Positions 17,899 through 26,211 of a DNA stretch of 64,000 nucleotides are shown piece by piece; position 1 is the first letter of the stretch, and each line of letters opens with the position of its first letter. The notes below the pieces were generated by a model that saw only the letters and a program-made list of their open reading frames with translations, did not search any database and had not been told where the DNA came from. The position numbers and the translations under genes are program-made. Location: assembly GCF_037414475.1 (NCBI RefSeq), contig NZ_CP147913.1, positions 6,942,001-7,006,000 on the forward strand, given 5' to 3'. Source of the DNA: Myxococcus stipitatus (GTDB taxonomy: Bacteria; Myxococcota; Myxococcia; Myxococcales; Myxococcaceae).

Positions 17899-19029
17899 GG
17901 AGACAAATTCGGGCTGGATGGACAGATTCCTGCTCATGCGACCGGTGAGGAGTCCTGCCGAGCTTGGGCTGACAGCATCCGACAGACGTCGGCTGGAGCG
18001 GGCGTTGCGCGAGGCTCGCGACGCCCGCTACTTCCAGCGATTGTTGGCTGTGAAGCTCGTGGCCGAGGGGAAGTCGGTGGGAGAGGTCGCGCGCCTGTGC
18101 GCCCTGAGCCGGCCCATCGTCTATCGCTGGCTGGAGCGATACCTGCAGTCGCGCGAGCCCCAGGCGCTGCTGGATTGCCCACGCGCAGGGCGTCCCCGCA
18201 GCGCCCCGAGCTTGAGCGATGCACGACTGCGCAGTCTGGTCCAACAGAGCCCGCAAGAGGCTGGCTGGGCGACCCACGGCTGGACGGTGCCGCTGCTGTG
18301 CACACACCTTCATCAGCAGGGCATCGACGTGTCGCCGCGCACCTTGCGTCGCCGGTTGCATGAGGCGGGCTTGCGCTGGAAGCGGCCCCGGTACGTCTAC
18401 GTGACGCGTGCACCCCACCTGGGGCAGAAAAAGGGGGCCTTGTCCGCCGTCTGAAGTGTCTGAAAGCCCAATCACCTCGGGCGGTCCTTCTCATCCTGGA
18501 CAGCACGGTGCTGCGCTGGTTTCCACCCCTGCGCGCGGCGTGGGCTCCGGTAGGCAAACAAGCCGAAGTGCTCATCACCGGCGAAAATGCCAAACGCACC
18601 TTGTGGGGAGCCATCAATCCACGGACTGGCCACCGCGTCGTAGCCACCAGCCAGCGGGGGCAGCAAGAGGACTTCATGGCCTTCCTGCGCCAACTTCGCC
18701 TTGCTTACCCGGGCCGCCCGGTGCTGCTGCTCCTGGACCAGGCCAGTTGCCACACCGCTCAGCGGTCGCAAGCGCTCGCAGCGCGACTGGACATCCACCT
18801 GCTCTGGTTGCCCAAACAACGTCCCGAGCTCAACGCCATGGACCATGTTTGGAGAGCGCTGAAGCTGCACATCTCGGCCAATCGCCAGTACCCCAGCGTC
18901 GATGACCACATCGACGCCGCCATCCTGTGGGGGCTCTCGCTCACTCCCATACAGGCCCTCCGCAAGGCGGGTATTCTCGCGGAGGGTTTCTGGCTGTGGG
19001 ATTTGTTAGAGAACTTCTGGCTACCTACT
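17880..19029 (+). mobile_element. IS630-family insertion sequence, complete, 1150 bp
   Basis: The element is bounded by inverted ends (19 bp perfect without the TA, continuing imperfectly to about 34 bp) and flanked on each side by TA (17878-17879 and 19030-19031). TA is the target duplicated by IS630/Tc1-mariner elements. It encodes one transposase split over two frames. It sits between the divergent DUF4267 and AraC genes, and its right end is only 13 bp before the AraC start codon. Confidence 0.9.
17918..18454 (+). CDS. IS630 transposase, first frame (helix-turn-helix part)
   Basis: 178 residues forming the N-terminal DNA-binding half. An HTH-type segment (KSVGEVARLCALSRPIVYRW) is followed by a second winged-helix region (GWTVPLLCTHLHQQGIDVSP with RTLRRRLHEAG). 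The frame ends shortly after a G-AAA-AAG-GGGG stretch at 18427-18437. A -1 slip there continues smoothly into the catalytic half, so this is best read as the 5' part of a programmed-frameshift transposase rather than a broken gene. Confidence 0.85.
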   Translation: MDRFLLMRPVRSPAELGLTASDRRRLERALREARDARYFQRLLAVKLVAEGKSVGEVARLCALSRPIVYRWLERYLQSREPQALLDCPRAGRPRSAPSLSDARLRSLVQQSPQEAGWATHGWTVPLLCTHLHQQGIDVSPRTLRRRLHEAGLRWKRPRYVYVTRAPHLGQKKGALSAV

Positions 19030-19032
19030 TAG
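18433..19032 (+). CDS. IS630 transposase, second frame (DDE/D catalytic part)
   Basis: Reached by -1 frameshifting at 18428-18433; the joined protein is about 371 residues. It begins KGGLVRRLKCLK and carries the catalytic aspartates in LLILDST, in LLLLDQASCH and in the PELNAMDHVW block, where IS630 members have E or D. All three are present, so the enzyme may be active. A downstream ATG at 18508 could give an isolated catalytic domain but omits the first aspartate. The TAG stop consists of the duplicated TA target plus the flanking G, so the stop is supplied by the insertion site. Confidence 0.85.
   Translation, partial: GGLVRRLKCLKAQSPRAVLLILDSTVLRWFPPLRAAWAPVGKQAEVLITGENAKRTLWGAINPRTGHRVVATSQRGQQEDFMAFLRQLRLAYPGRPVLLLLDQASCHTAQRSQALAARLDIHLLWLPKQRPELNAMDHVWRALKLHISANRQYPSVDDHIDAAILWGLSLTPIQALRKAGILAEGFWLWDLLENFWLPT
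19011..19032 (-). repeat. Right terminal inverted repeat of the IS630 element
   Basis: Reverse complement of 17877-17898. It includes the end of the transposase coding frame and the TA target duplication at 19030-19031. Confidence 0.9.
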
Positions 19033-19042
19033 CCTCGGGGGC

Positions 19043-19978
19043 ATGGACCTCTCACCCGCTTCCGACCTGCTGGGACAGATTCTCGAGCGAACCCGCCTGA
19101 GAGGGCAGGTCTACTGCCGCACCGTGGCTCGGGCCCCCTGGGGGCTGCGCTTTGCTCCCACGGCCTCGGCGTCCCTGCACCTGGTCCTCGCTGGCTCCTG
19201 TCACCTCACGCAGGGCAAGGACGCCGTCGCGCTGGGGCCGGGTGATGTCGTGCTGCTACCTCGCGGCGACGGTCACGCCGTGGCGGACTCTCCCCGTAGC
19301 CCCAAGCAGAGGGTGGAGGAGTGGCTGGCGACACGTGGAGAAGGTGCATCCTCGTACTCACTGGGTGGAGCCGGCGTGGAGTCGCGGATGCTCTGCGGCG
19401 TCTACTTGTTCGACGAACCCGGGGCCCATCCCGTGTTGCGGCTGCTTCCCGAACGCGTCCACCTGCGGGGAGCCTCCGAGGACGCGCGTGCCCTGTTGCC
19501 CACGGTGTCGTTGCTCGAACGGGAGTACGAACGGGGAGAGCGCGGCTCCTCGGTCATTGTCTCGCGGTTGCTCGACATCCTCCTGGTGCAGGTGCTTCGT
19601 GCCTGGGCGGACGCCCAACCCCCCGGCGGCGCGGGCTGGTTGGGGGCACTCGGCGACCGGACGCTCGCGAGCGCCCTGGGCTGGATGCACGCGGAGCCAG
19701 GGCGGAATTGGACCGTGAGCGAGCTGGCGCAGCGCTCGGGGACTTCAAGGGCTACACTCGCCCGGCGCTTCGCGAGCGAGGTGGGCGTGGCGCCTCACGA
19801 GTACCTCACGCGCCTTCGGATGCAGGAGGCCGCACACGCGCTGCGCGAGGGACAGGACGGGCTCGCGGCCATCGCGGGCCGCGTGGGCTATGAGTCCGAG
19901 TTCGCCTTCAATCGGGCTTTCCGTCGGGAGATGGGCGTTCCCCCCGGTGAGTACCGGCGCAAGGCTCGTGAGGGCTGA
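19043..19978 (+). CDS. AraC-family transcriptional regulator
   Basis: The 311-residue protein has an N-terminal cupin-type ligand domain (about residues 25-190), with SLHLVLAGSCHLTQG and LGPGDVVLLPRGDGH. A C-terminal double HTH domain follows, with WTVSELAQRSGTSRATLARRF, then the AraC signature region IAGRVGYESEFAFNRAFRRE and the VPPGEYRR end. The start codon lies 13 bp after the end of the IS element, with a G-run at 19036-19041 as ribosome site. The insertion has therefore removed its native promoter region from next to the gene. Effector is unknown. Confidence 0.88.
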   Translation: MDLSPASDLLGQILERTRLRGQVYCRTVARAPWGLRFAPTASASLHLVLAGSCHLTQGKDAVALGPGDVVLLPRGDGHAVADSPRSPKQRVEEWLATRGEGASSYSLGGAGVESRMLCGVYLFDEPGAHPVLRLLPERVHLRGASEDARALLPTVSLLEREYERGERGSSVIVSRLLDILLVQVLRAWADAQPPGGAGWLGALGDRTLASALGWMHAEPGRNWTVSELAQRSGTSRATLARRFASEVGVAPHEYLTRLRMQEAAHALREGQDGLAAIAGRVGYESEFAFNRAFRREMGVPPGEYRRKAREG

Positions 19979-20003
19979 AGCCGGACCCTGGTGGAACTGA
20001 GTT

Positions 20004-20035
20004 CGGCGGAGGCCTCGACCCCGAAGCCCCCGCCG
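20004..20035. terminator. Bidirectional hairpin between AraC and reductase genes
   Basis: A long stem of CGGCGG, GGC and TCG blocks pairs with CGA, GCC and CCGCCG. It is interrupted by two single mismatches and closes with a 4-nt loop. It lies between two convergent stop codons. Confidence 0.6.
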
Positions 20036-20054
20036 TGACACTCCGTTTCGAGGG

Positions 20055-21005
20055 TCAGCGGCGCGCCTGCGACTCGCGCAACCACGCCACCGTGTCGCTC
20101 AGGGTCTGCCGGTGCGCACGGGGGCGGTAATCGAGCTCCTCGTGGCTCCACAGCGTCTTGAAGCCCCAGTGGCACGTCGACATCTCGAGCACCACGGGGT
20201 CCGGTAGCTTCTTGATGGACACGTGCGAGCCCAGCTTCGCCAGACCGTTGACCACCAGCGTCGGCACATCGGGCTGCTTCACCTGGATGCCCGCGACTTC
20301 TCCCACGCGCTCGAAGAAGGTCCGCAGCGGCAGGGCCGTCCCGGGCAGGTGGTACGTGTCCCGCCATGTCGTCTTCTTCGACAGCGTCGCGAGCGCCCGC
20401 GCCACATCCCGCACGTCCGTGAACGCGATGCCACCGGCGGGAATGAACGGCAGCCGGCCATTCAGCACCCGCGCCACGTTCGTCGTCGAACGCCCGAGCG
20501 TATCCCCCGGCCCCAGCAGCACGGGCGGCCGCACCACCGTCATCTCCACGCCGAGCTGCCGCGCCAGCTTCCTCGACTGCTCCTCGGCCCGAATCTTCGA
20601 CAGGTAGTAGGGCCAGCGGCCCACCAGGGCCTCCGCGTAGAGCGAGTGCTCATCCGCCTCGATGGTGGGGTGCTCGAAACAACCCACCGTGCCCGACGTC
20701 GACACCAGCACCAGCCGCGCATCGAGCGCCTTCGCCGCTCGCACCATCGCCAGCGAGCTGTCGATGTTGAAGCGCACCATCTCCTCGGCGTGCTTCCGGC
20801 TGTGGTGGACCATCCCCGCCGAGTGAATCAACACCTTCACGCCCTTCGCGTCCGACAACCACGCGTCCGGCTCCATCGGCGTGCCCATCACCTGCGGCGT
20901 CTTCGTCTCCAGCGGCGTCCGCACCAGCGCCACGCCGTCATCCCCCAACACCTCCAGGAGATTACGGCCCAGGAACCCGCTGGCACCCGTGACGAGGGTC
21001 TTCAT
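20055..21005 (-). CDS. NAD(P)-dependent epimerase/dehydratase-type reductase in ether-lipid operon
   Basis: A 316-residue extended short-chain dehydrogenase. The nucleotide loop TGASGFLG is at residues 6-13, the catalytic YYLSK (YxxxK) follows the VLVSTSGTVG strand, and VVRPPVLLGPGD is the typical substrate-domain motif. ATG 21005 overlaps the stop of the acyl-CoA reductase/acyltransferase gene (ATGA). Because the operon also encodes alkyl-DHAP synthase, a plausible role is reduction of the alkyl-DHAP ketone or of another lipid keto group. This is inferred from context only. Confidence 0.78.
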   Translation of the reverse strand: MKTLVTGASGFLGRNLLEVLGDDGVALVRTPLETKTPQVMGTPMEPDAWLSDAKGVKVLIHSAGMVHHSRKHAEEMVRFNIDSSLAMVRAAKALDARLVLVSTSGTVGCFEHPTIEADEHSLYAEALVGRWPYYLSKIRAEEQSRKLARQLGVEMTVVRPPVLLGPGDTLGRSTTNVARVLNGRLPFIPAGGIAFTDVRDVARALATLSKKTTWRDTYHLPGTALPLRTFFERVGEVAGIQVKQPDVPTLVVNGLAKLGSHVSIKKLPDPVVLEMSTCHWGFKTLWSHEELDYRPRAHRQTLSDTVAWLRESQARR

Positions 21006-23611
21006 CGCTCGACCTCGCCGCGCCAGGCGCATGCCTCATGGAACCCCGAGAGCTGCGTCGCGTTCGAGCCCCACTCGAAGCCATCATCCGTGGGCTTCAC
21101 GATGTCCCGCGACACCAACGCCTGCACCACTCCGTCCAGATGCGGCCGGTGCGCCACCTCCACGACCTTCAGCTCACCCGGCGCACGCACCTTCGTCACC
21201 TCGCGGTAGTCCCGCACCACCGGCGCGTAGAGCGCCTCCACCACCGCGTCCACCCGCGTATCGCCGGACTCGGCCAGCGGCGTCGCGCACCAGCGGTAGC
21301 GCGACAGATGGTCCTCCAGCGCCACGTTGCCCGGCTGCCGCGCCAGCACGTCCCCCGCGAACCAGTGCTGCCACTGGTTGCGCAGCGAATACGAAAGCTC
21401 GGCTGACAACGGAGACGGCACCGGCAGGTCGCTGGCCACGACACGCCCACCCCGCCGCTCGATGGCGTCCTTCAGCCACGCCTCGTCGACCCCGGGAATC
21501 GGATGCTCCGCGAGGAACGCACGCAGGTGGAAGCTGCTCACCGTGGTGTGCCGCTGCAACTCGGACATCAGCGCGCAGCTCAACGTGCGCACGTCCGTGC
21601 TCGACTCGAGCATCTGCGGCGCGCCACAGGCCACGTGGACGCGGCCCAGTTGCACATGCCCGCGCGCCAGCTTCGTCACCCACGACAGCACGCCCGTGAG
21701 GGTCATCTTCGGACGAGGCAGCCCCGACAGCTCCTTCGTGAGCGCCGCCTCCTCGGGGAGCCGGTCATACGAGATGGCGACGGGCAGCACCGCGAACCGG
21801 CGCCCCGTGTTCTGCAACGCCCGCAAGAGCCCACGCTTCGGCGGCAACATCAGCCGCGCGCGGCTGCGCTGTCCCTCCACGAAGAACATCAGCGACGCGT
21901 TCTTCTCCGTCAGCCGGCGCAACTCCTCGCCCAGCTCCGGCACTTCCTTGCCCACGCCGCGCTTGATGAAGAACGCCTGCGACTCCTTGAGGATCGGCCC
22001 CACCACCGGGATGCGGCCGAACTCCTCCGCGGCGGCGATGTGCGGCATCGCGATGCCCAGCTCCGGGTGCTGGAAGCACAGATAGCTGGCCAGCAGGAAG
22101 TCGAAGTAGCTGCGGTGCGTGGGCGCCAGCACCACCAACGCATCTGGCGGAACCTGCGCCACCGCGCGCTCGAACGATGGCCGGTCGAACGTCACGTCAC
22201 TCGTACAGTGGCGGAACGTCTTGCGCAGCGCATAGCCAAACATCTTGAGCGTCGCGTTGCTCGTGGGGCGCTCCTGAATCCACGTCCGGTCCGTCCGCGC
22301 GTCGTCGTGCTTGGGGCCCGCGAAGGACACCTGCGACTCATCGCGCGACAGCAGGTGCCGGTACAGCCCCTGGTTCACCACGCGCACGTACTCGCGCGGC
22401 TCGAAGCCGGGCACCTCGAGTGGGGTGCTCCGCACGAAGTCGAACGTATGGTGCGTGAAGTACGAGAAGCCCGCGTTCAGGTACTGCACCTTCTCGTCGG
22501 CGCGGGTGAGGCGGCGGTGCGCCTTGCTCTGGCCGAACAGCGCGAGCACGGCCTTCTGCAACTGCACCGGCAGCTCCCGCCGCATGAAGTCCACGCTGTC
22601 GAAGCCGTGGTCCTTGCGGCCGACGAACATGTCCGGCGTCTTCACCACACCCGGGCGGTGCTTGAACCACTCGATGGTCGACGCCGCCGCCATGTCGATG
22701 CGCAGCGCGCGTTGAATCCCCATCGCCGCGTGGACGATGGGCACGGCCTCTCCAGGCCGGGGCATCGGGCCGAACACCGAGCGCACGACCTCCGTGGCCA
22801 CCACGTCCACCGGCACCACGTCCAGGCGCACCGACGGGTCGGCGTTGAAGGCCCGCACGACTCCCAGGCCGCTGTACAGCAAGCACCCCGCGAGCGCCGC
22901 CGGACTGTCCAGCCACGCCGGGAAGGGCGTGCGGTGCGACGCCGACACGATGCTCGGCCGGACGATGACGACGGGCACGTTGCCGCGACGCTCGCAGATG
23001 AGGTGCTCGGCGACGCTCTTGGTGAGCGTGTACGTGTTGGGGTGGCCCGTGAGGTCCATCCACTCCCGGCCATCACCCTGCGCCACCTGGAACGCCGCGT
23101 AGAGCTCCTCCGCGGGCTTGGGCAGGTGCGCCAGTTTCTCCTCGATGGGGCCGGGCCGCCACACGGTGACATAGGCCGTGGACACGTCGACCATGCCCAC
23201 GAGCTTCGGACACGTGCGCGCCAGCTCCAGCACCGACAGCGCGCTCTTGATGTTGGCGGACGTCGCCTGCGCGAGCGGCAGGTCGAACTCCACGCTGGCC
23301 GCGCAGTGCACGACGTGTGTGGTCTCCCGGCGAACCTTGTCGGCGTCGGGGGCCGACAGGCCACAGTCCGGCCTCTCCAGGTCGCCGCTCACCACCGAGA
23401 CGCGCGTCGTCCAACTCGGGGGGAGATGCGAGAAACACGCGGCCTGCGCCACCTTCGCGAAGCGCTCCTCGGCTGACTGCACGCGGCCCTGGCGGTCTTT
23501 CGACTCGCGCACCAGCACGGTGACGTGCTCGACGCCCTTGGTCAGCAGCGTCTCCAGCACCACCTTGCCGACGAAGCCGGTGACGCCGGTGAGAAACACG
23601 TTGCGCGACAT
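21002..23611 (-). CDS. Fatty acyl-CoA reductase fused to DHAP/glycerol-phosphate acyltransferase
   Basis: The 869-residue bifunctional protein begins with a FAR-type reductase. TGVTGFVGK at 8-16 is the NADPH loop, STAYVTVW and YTLTK supply the catalytic residues, and VVIVRPSIV follows. From about residue 440 the second part is a PlsB/GNPAT-type acyltransferase. It has PTHRSYFDF with H499 and D504 (HX4D), FFIKRGVGK, then E579-G-Q-R-S (EGxRS) and VLPVAISYDRLPEE. The acyltransferase motifs resemble dihydroxyacetone-phosphate acyltransferase most. Together the halves could make fatty alcohol and 1-acyl-DHAP, the two substrates of alkyl-DHAP synthase encoded just upstream. The start overlaps the upstream stop by one base (TGATG). 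Confidence 0.85.
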   Translation of the reverse strand: MSRNVFLTGVTGFVGKVVLETLLTKGVEHVTVLVRESKDRQGRVQSAEERFAKVAQAACFSHLPPSWTTRVSVVSGDLERPDCGLSAPDADKVRRETTHVVHCAASVEFDLPLAQATSANIKSALSVLELARTCPKLVGMVDVSTAYVTVWRPGPIEEKLAHLPKPAEELYAAFQVAQGDGREWMDLTGHPNTYTLTKSVAEHLICERRGNVPVVIVRPSIVSASHRTPFPAWLDSPAALAGCLLYSGLGVVRAFNADPSVRLDVVPVDVVATEVVRSVFGPMPRPGEAVPIVHAAMGIQRALRIDMAAASTIEWFKHRPGVVKTPDMFVGRKDHGFDSVDFMRRELPVQLQKAVLALFGQSKAHRRLTRADEKVQYLNAGFSYFTHHTFDFVRSTPLEVPGFEPREYVRVVNQGLYRHLLSRDESQVSFAGPKHDDARTDRTWIQERPTSNATLKMFGYALRKTFRHCTSDVTFDRPSFERAVAQVPPDALVVLAPTHRSYFDFLLASYLCFQHPELGIAMPHIAAAEEFGRIPVVGPILKESQAFFIKRGVGKEVPELGEELRRLTEKNASLMFFVEGQRSRARLMLPPKRGLLRALQNTGRRFAVLPVAISYDRLPEEAALTKELSGLPRPKMTLTGVLSWVTKLARGHVQLGRVHVACGAPQMLESSTDVRTLSCALMSELQRHTTVSSFHLRAFLAEHPIPGVDEAWLKDAIERRGGRVVASDLPVPSPLSAELSYSLRNQWQHWFAGDVLARQPGNVALEDHLSRYRWCATPLAESGDTRVDAVVEALYAPVVRDYREVTKVRAPGELKVVEVAHRPHLDGVVQALVSRDIVKPTDDGFEWGSNATQLSGFHEACAWRGEVER

Positions 23612-25497
23612 CAGTGCGCCTCCTCGTCCGGCGTCAGCGCGATGGGCCCGTTGATGCCGCTGTTCGACGCGCCAAAGACGTTGTCCGGGTCGATGGCCGC
23701 CTTCACCTTGCGGTTGAGCGCCAGCGCCCCCTCGGAATACACGTCCGGCAGGAAGCCCCGGCGAATCTTGCCGACGCCATGGTGGTGCGAGAGCGAGCCG
23801 CCCGCCGCGAGAATCTCCTCGCGCGCCGCGTGCTCGAGCGCCGCATACGCCCCCACCGGGTCCTTGACGCCCTTCGCGTAGAAGCCCAGGTAGAAGTAGA
23901 TGACCACGCCCGTCTGATAGACTTGGGTGAGGCGGCCGGTGAAGAACACCTTGCCCGGCAACCCCATGGTCGCGTGCTCCTTCTCCACGCGGCGTTGCAC
24001 GCGCTCATACAGGTCCATGGCGCGGCTCCACGGCACGCTCGTCTCGAAGCTCTCGGCGATGGCCCAGTGCTCGAACGTGAGGTCGCGGATGTACGCGATA
24101 CCGAAGGTGAGCTGGTAGCCCCGCTCGCCGTTGGCGCCGCCGCCCTTCATGCCGCCGTGCTCCGCGGCGATGCGGTACAGCGTCTTCTCCTGGAACTCGA
24201 CCTCCGCGCGCGAGCCCTCGAAGACGACGGTGGCCACCGCGAGTTTGTACGGGTCGTAGCCCTTGAGCTTCGTCACCACGACCTTCTCGACTTCGCTCTT
24301 CAGCTTCGCCGCGAGCCCATGCTTCGCGGGCTTGAGCGCCTGGCCGAAGTGGAACTGGGTGTTGTCCATCACCCGCACGCTCGCGGGCACCGCGCCCGAC
24401 TTCTGCAACTCGTAGAGGAACGCGAGCCCCGTCTTGAGGTCGGGGAAGAGCACGGAGCCGTAGCGCTGGACTTCGGGCACCGGGAACAGCTTCACCACCG
24501 CCGTGGTGACGATGCCGAAGTTGCCCTCGCTGCCGAACATGTACTGGCGCGGGTTGACGCCCACGCTCTCACGGGGCGCCTGCTGCGGGCGCTCGACGAC
24601 ACCGTGCGTGGTGACGACCTGCATGTCGAGCACCAGGTCCTCGATGTTGCCGTAGCGGTTCTTCTTCATGCCGCTGGCGTTGGTGGCAATCCACCCGCCG
24701 AGCGTGGAGAACTCGAGGCTGTCGGGCTCGTGACCCATGGTGAGGCCGTACTTCGCAAGCTCGCTCATCAGGTGGCGCCCGGTGGCGCCCGCCTCGATGC
24801 AGGCCATGCGGTTGACCGGGTCCAACCACAGGATGCGGTTCATCTGCCGCATGTCCACGGCGATGACCAGGCGCTTCTCCGAGAGCGGGATGCGCAGCGC
24901 CTCCGTCACGTTGGTGCCGCCGCCGAAGGGGATGACGCAGGCGCCGTGCTTCACGGCGGCCTCCACCAGCCGCACGACTTCCTCATGGCTCCGAGGGAAG
25001 ACGACGAGGTCCGGCACGCGGTCCAGCTTGGTGTAGCGGATGGCCCAGATTTCCCCACCGGTGTGGCCATGGCCCCGGCGCAGGCGCTGCTTCGGGTCGT
25101 CCGTGAGCTGCTCCTCCTTGAGGAACCCGCGCAGCTCCGCCATCAACGCGTCGTTCTTCTGCGCGGCGGGAATCTCGGGCGGGTAGTGCGGCTCGTTGCG
25201 GTTCTCGTAGCTCAGCGGGGAGGCGAGCTTGGCGGCGAACCAGGGCATCAGGTCCGGCAGCGCCATGTTGCTGATGTTGTAGCGGGTTCCCGTCAGCACG
25301 GTGCTGCCATCGGGTTGCACCACGAAGCGCGTGTCCGCGAAGCCCCAACCTTCCAGGGACTCCACCTCGTTGGACTCAGCCGCGACAGGAGGCGTGAAGC
25401 GCGTGTCTCCCCCGGACGGATTGCCACCCTGCGGCACACCGACGTCGTTCAGCACCGCATTGCCCAGACGGCGCAGCAAACCCGATTTATCAGCCAT
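23611..25497 (-). CDS. Alkyl-DHAP synthase (AGPS)-like FAD enzyme for ether lipids
   Basis: The 628-residue protein is an FAD-binding PCMH-fold oxidase-like enzyme. VVFPRSHEEVVRLVEAA and PFGGGTNVTEAL bind FAD. The C-terminal region has EEILAAGGSLSHHHGVGK, in which the HHH tripeptide is diagnostic of alkylglycerone-phosphate synthase, followed by DPDNVFGASNSG. The enzyme swaps the acyl chain of acyl-DHAP for a fatty alcohol to form the ether bond. It is the first gene of a coupled three-gene operon. From memory, Myxococcus xanthus has a homologous AGPS gene linked to lipid-body ether lipids. The divergent TetR gene lies 143 bp away. Confidence 0.9.
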   Translation of the reverse strand: MADKSGLLRRLGNAVLNDVGVPQGGNPSGGDTRFTPPVAAESNEVESLEGWGFADTRFVVQPDGSTVLTGTRYNISNMALPDLMPWFAAKLASPLSYENRNEPHYPPEIPAAQKNDALMAELRGFLKEEQLTDDPKQRLRRGHGHTGGEIWAIRYTKLDRVPDLVVFPRSHEEVVRLVEAAVKHGACVIPFGGGTNVTEALRIPLSEKRLVIAVDMRQMNRILWLDPVNRMACIEAGATGRHLMSELAKYGLTMGHEPDSLEFSTLGGWIATNASGMKKNRYGNIEDLVLDMQVVTTHGVVERPQQAPRESVGVNPRQYMFGSEGNFGIVTTAVVKLFPVPEVQRYGSVLFPDLKTGLAFLYELQKSGAVPASVRVMDNTQFHFGQALKPAKHGLAAKLKSEVEKVVVTKLKGYDPYKLAVATVVFEGSRAEVEFQEKTLYRIAAEHGGMKGGGANGERGYQLTFGIAYIRDLTFEHWAIAESFETSVPWSRAMDLYERVQRRVEKEHATMGLPGKVFFTGRLTQVYQTGVVIYFYLGFYAKGVKDPVGAYAALEHAAREEILAAGGSLSHHHGVGKIRRGFLPDVYSEGALALNRKVKAAIDPDNVFGASNSGINGPIALTPDEEAH

Positions 25498-25547
25498 GGT
25501 GGCAGCAAGTGGTACACGCGGCTGATTTGGACGTCAACGCGCGACGC

Positions 25548-25574
25548 TTACGCAGGTGCGCACTGCGTTACGCA
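25548..25574. promoter_or_regulatory. Candidate TetR operator between ether-lipid operon and TetR gene
   Basis: TTACGCA occurs twice as a direct repeat 20 bp apart (25548 and 25568). Between them is a dyad: ACGCA and TGCGT arms flank the palindrome GTGCGCAC. This is the expected size and place for the operator of the adjacent TetR. Confidence 0.45.
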
Positions 25575-25588
25575 ATTCCGGAACGCTG

Positions 25589-25617
25589 GGTCTCGAAATA
25601 AGGTTTGTTCCGAGACC
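25589..25617. promoter_or_regulatory. 7-bp inverted repeat in the same divergent promoter region
   Basis: GGTCTCG and CGAGACC are perfect inverted arms separated by a 15-bp AT-rich centre. It lies 23 bp before the TetR start codon and could be a second operator or a leader hairpin. Confidence 0.35.
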
Positions 25618-25640
25618 TCTCGTCTCGTAAAGACCCCGTC

Positions 25641-26165
25641 ATGCGTGCGGGCCGACCGAGGGATGAGAGGGTGCGCCAGGCGATTCTCGCGGCCGCTCAG
25701 GAATTGGTACTCGAGCAGGGCTATGCGCGGGTGACGACCGCGGACGTGGCGAAGCGGGCGGGGGCGGGGAAGCAGACCATCTACCGTTGGTGGCCGGGCA
25801 AGGGGGCGTTGGTGCTGGATGCCTTCGCGGAGTGGGTGCGGCAGGCGCCTCGCTCGAGTCGGCGCAAGCCCTCGTTGTCCTCGACGCTGGTGGAGTTCTG
25901 CCGAGGTGCCTCGGAGGCGGCGCCCGTGTTGCGAGCGCTGATGGCGGAGGCCCAGTTCGACGAGGACCTGCACCGGAGGCTCATCGCCCAGCTCGTTCGA
26001 CCCCGGGGCGACGAGCTGCGGGCTTGTCTCTCCGACCGCCGCCCCGCCGACCGGGAGGTGCTGGTCAACGTCCTCTCCGGGCTCGTGTGGCAGCGGCTCA
26101 TGCTCAACGAGCCCCTGGATGCGCGCTTCGTCCGCTACGCCCTGCGGGTGGTGGCGCGCTTCTGA
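25641..26165 (+). CDS. TetR-family transcriptional repressor
   Basis: The 174-residue protein has the N-terminal TetR HTH. It reads RQAILAAAQELVLEQGYARV, then TTADVAKRAGAGKQTIYRWW, ending KGALVLDAF. The ligand-binding half matches the TetR_C group with an ALMAEAQFDEDLHRRL helix and a VLSGLVWQRLML end. ATG 25641 is used; an upstream in-frame ATG at 25605 would overlap the inverted repeat. Being divergent from the ether-lipid operon, it probably represses that operon and itself in response to a lipid-related ligand (inference). Confidence 0.87.
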   Translation: MRAGRPRDERVRQAILAAAQELVLEQGYARVTTADVAKRAGAGKQTIYRWWPGKGALVLDAFAEWVRQAPRSSRRKPSLSSTLVEFCRGASEAAPVLRALMAEAQFDEDLHRRLIAQLVRPRGDELRACLSDRRPADREVLVNVLSGLVWQRLMLNEPLDARFVRYALRVVARF

Positions 26166-26167
26166 CG

Positions 26168-26198
26168 CGCCCGCGGGCCTGGGTGCCACCCGCGGGCG
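26168..26198. terminator. Bidirectional terminator between TetR and Hint-protein genes
   Basis: A perfect 10-bp stem (CGCCCGCGGG with CCCGCGGGCG) with an 11-nt loop starts 3 nt after the TetR stop, 14 nt from the convergent gene's stop. Confidence 0.7.
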
Positions 26199-26211
26199 TC
26201 AGGGCTTTCCG

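Noticed and set aside
17918..19032. Transposase as a decayed pseudogene
   Set aside because: Only one frame change exists, at a slippery A/G run typical of IS630 frameshifting; catalytic residues and both ends are intact.
21503..23476. 657-codon open frame antisense to the reductase/acyltransferase fusion
   Set aside because: His/Arg/Gln-rich translation typical of antisense frames in high-GC DNA, while the minus strand has conserved enzyme motifs.
23614..25603. Long plus-strand frame running across the AGPS gene
   Set aside because: No domain or signal, biased composition, and it covers a gene with diagnostic SHHHG and FAD motifs.
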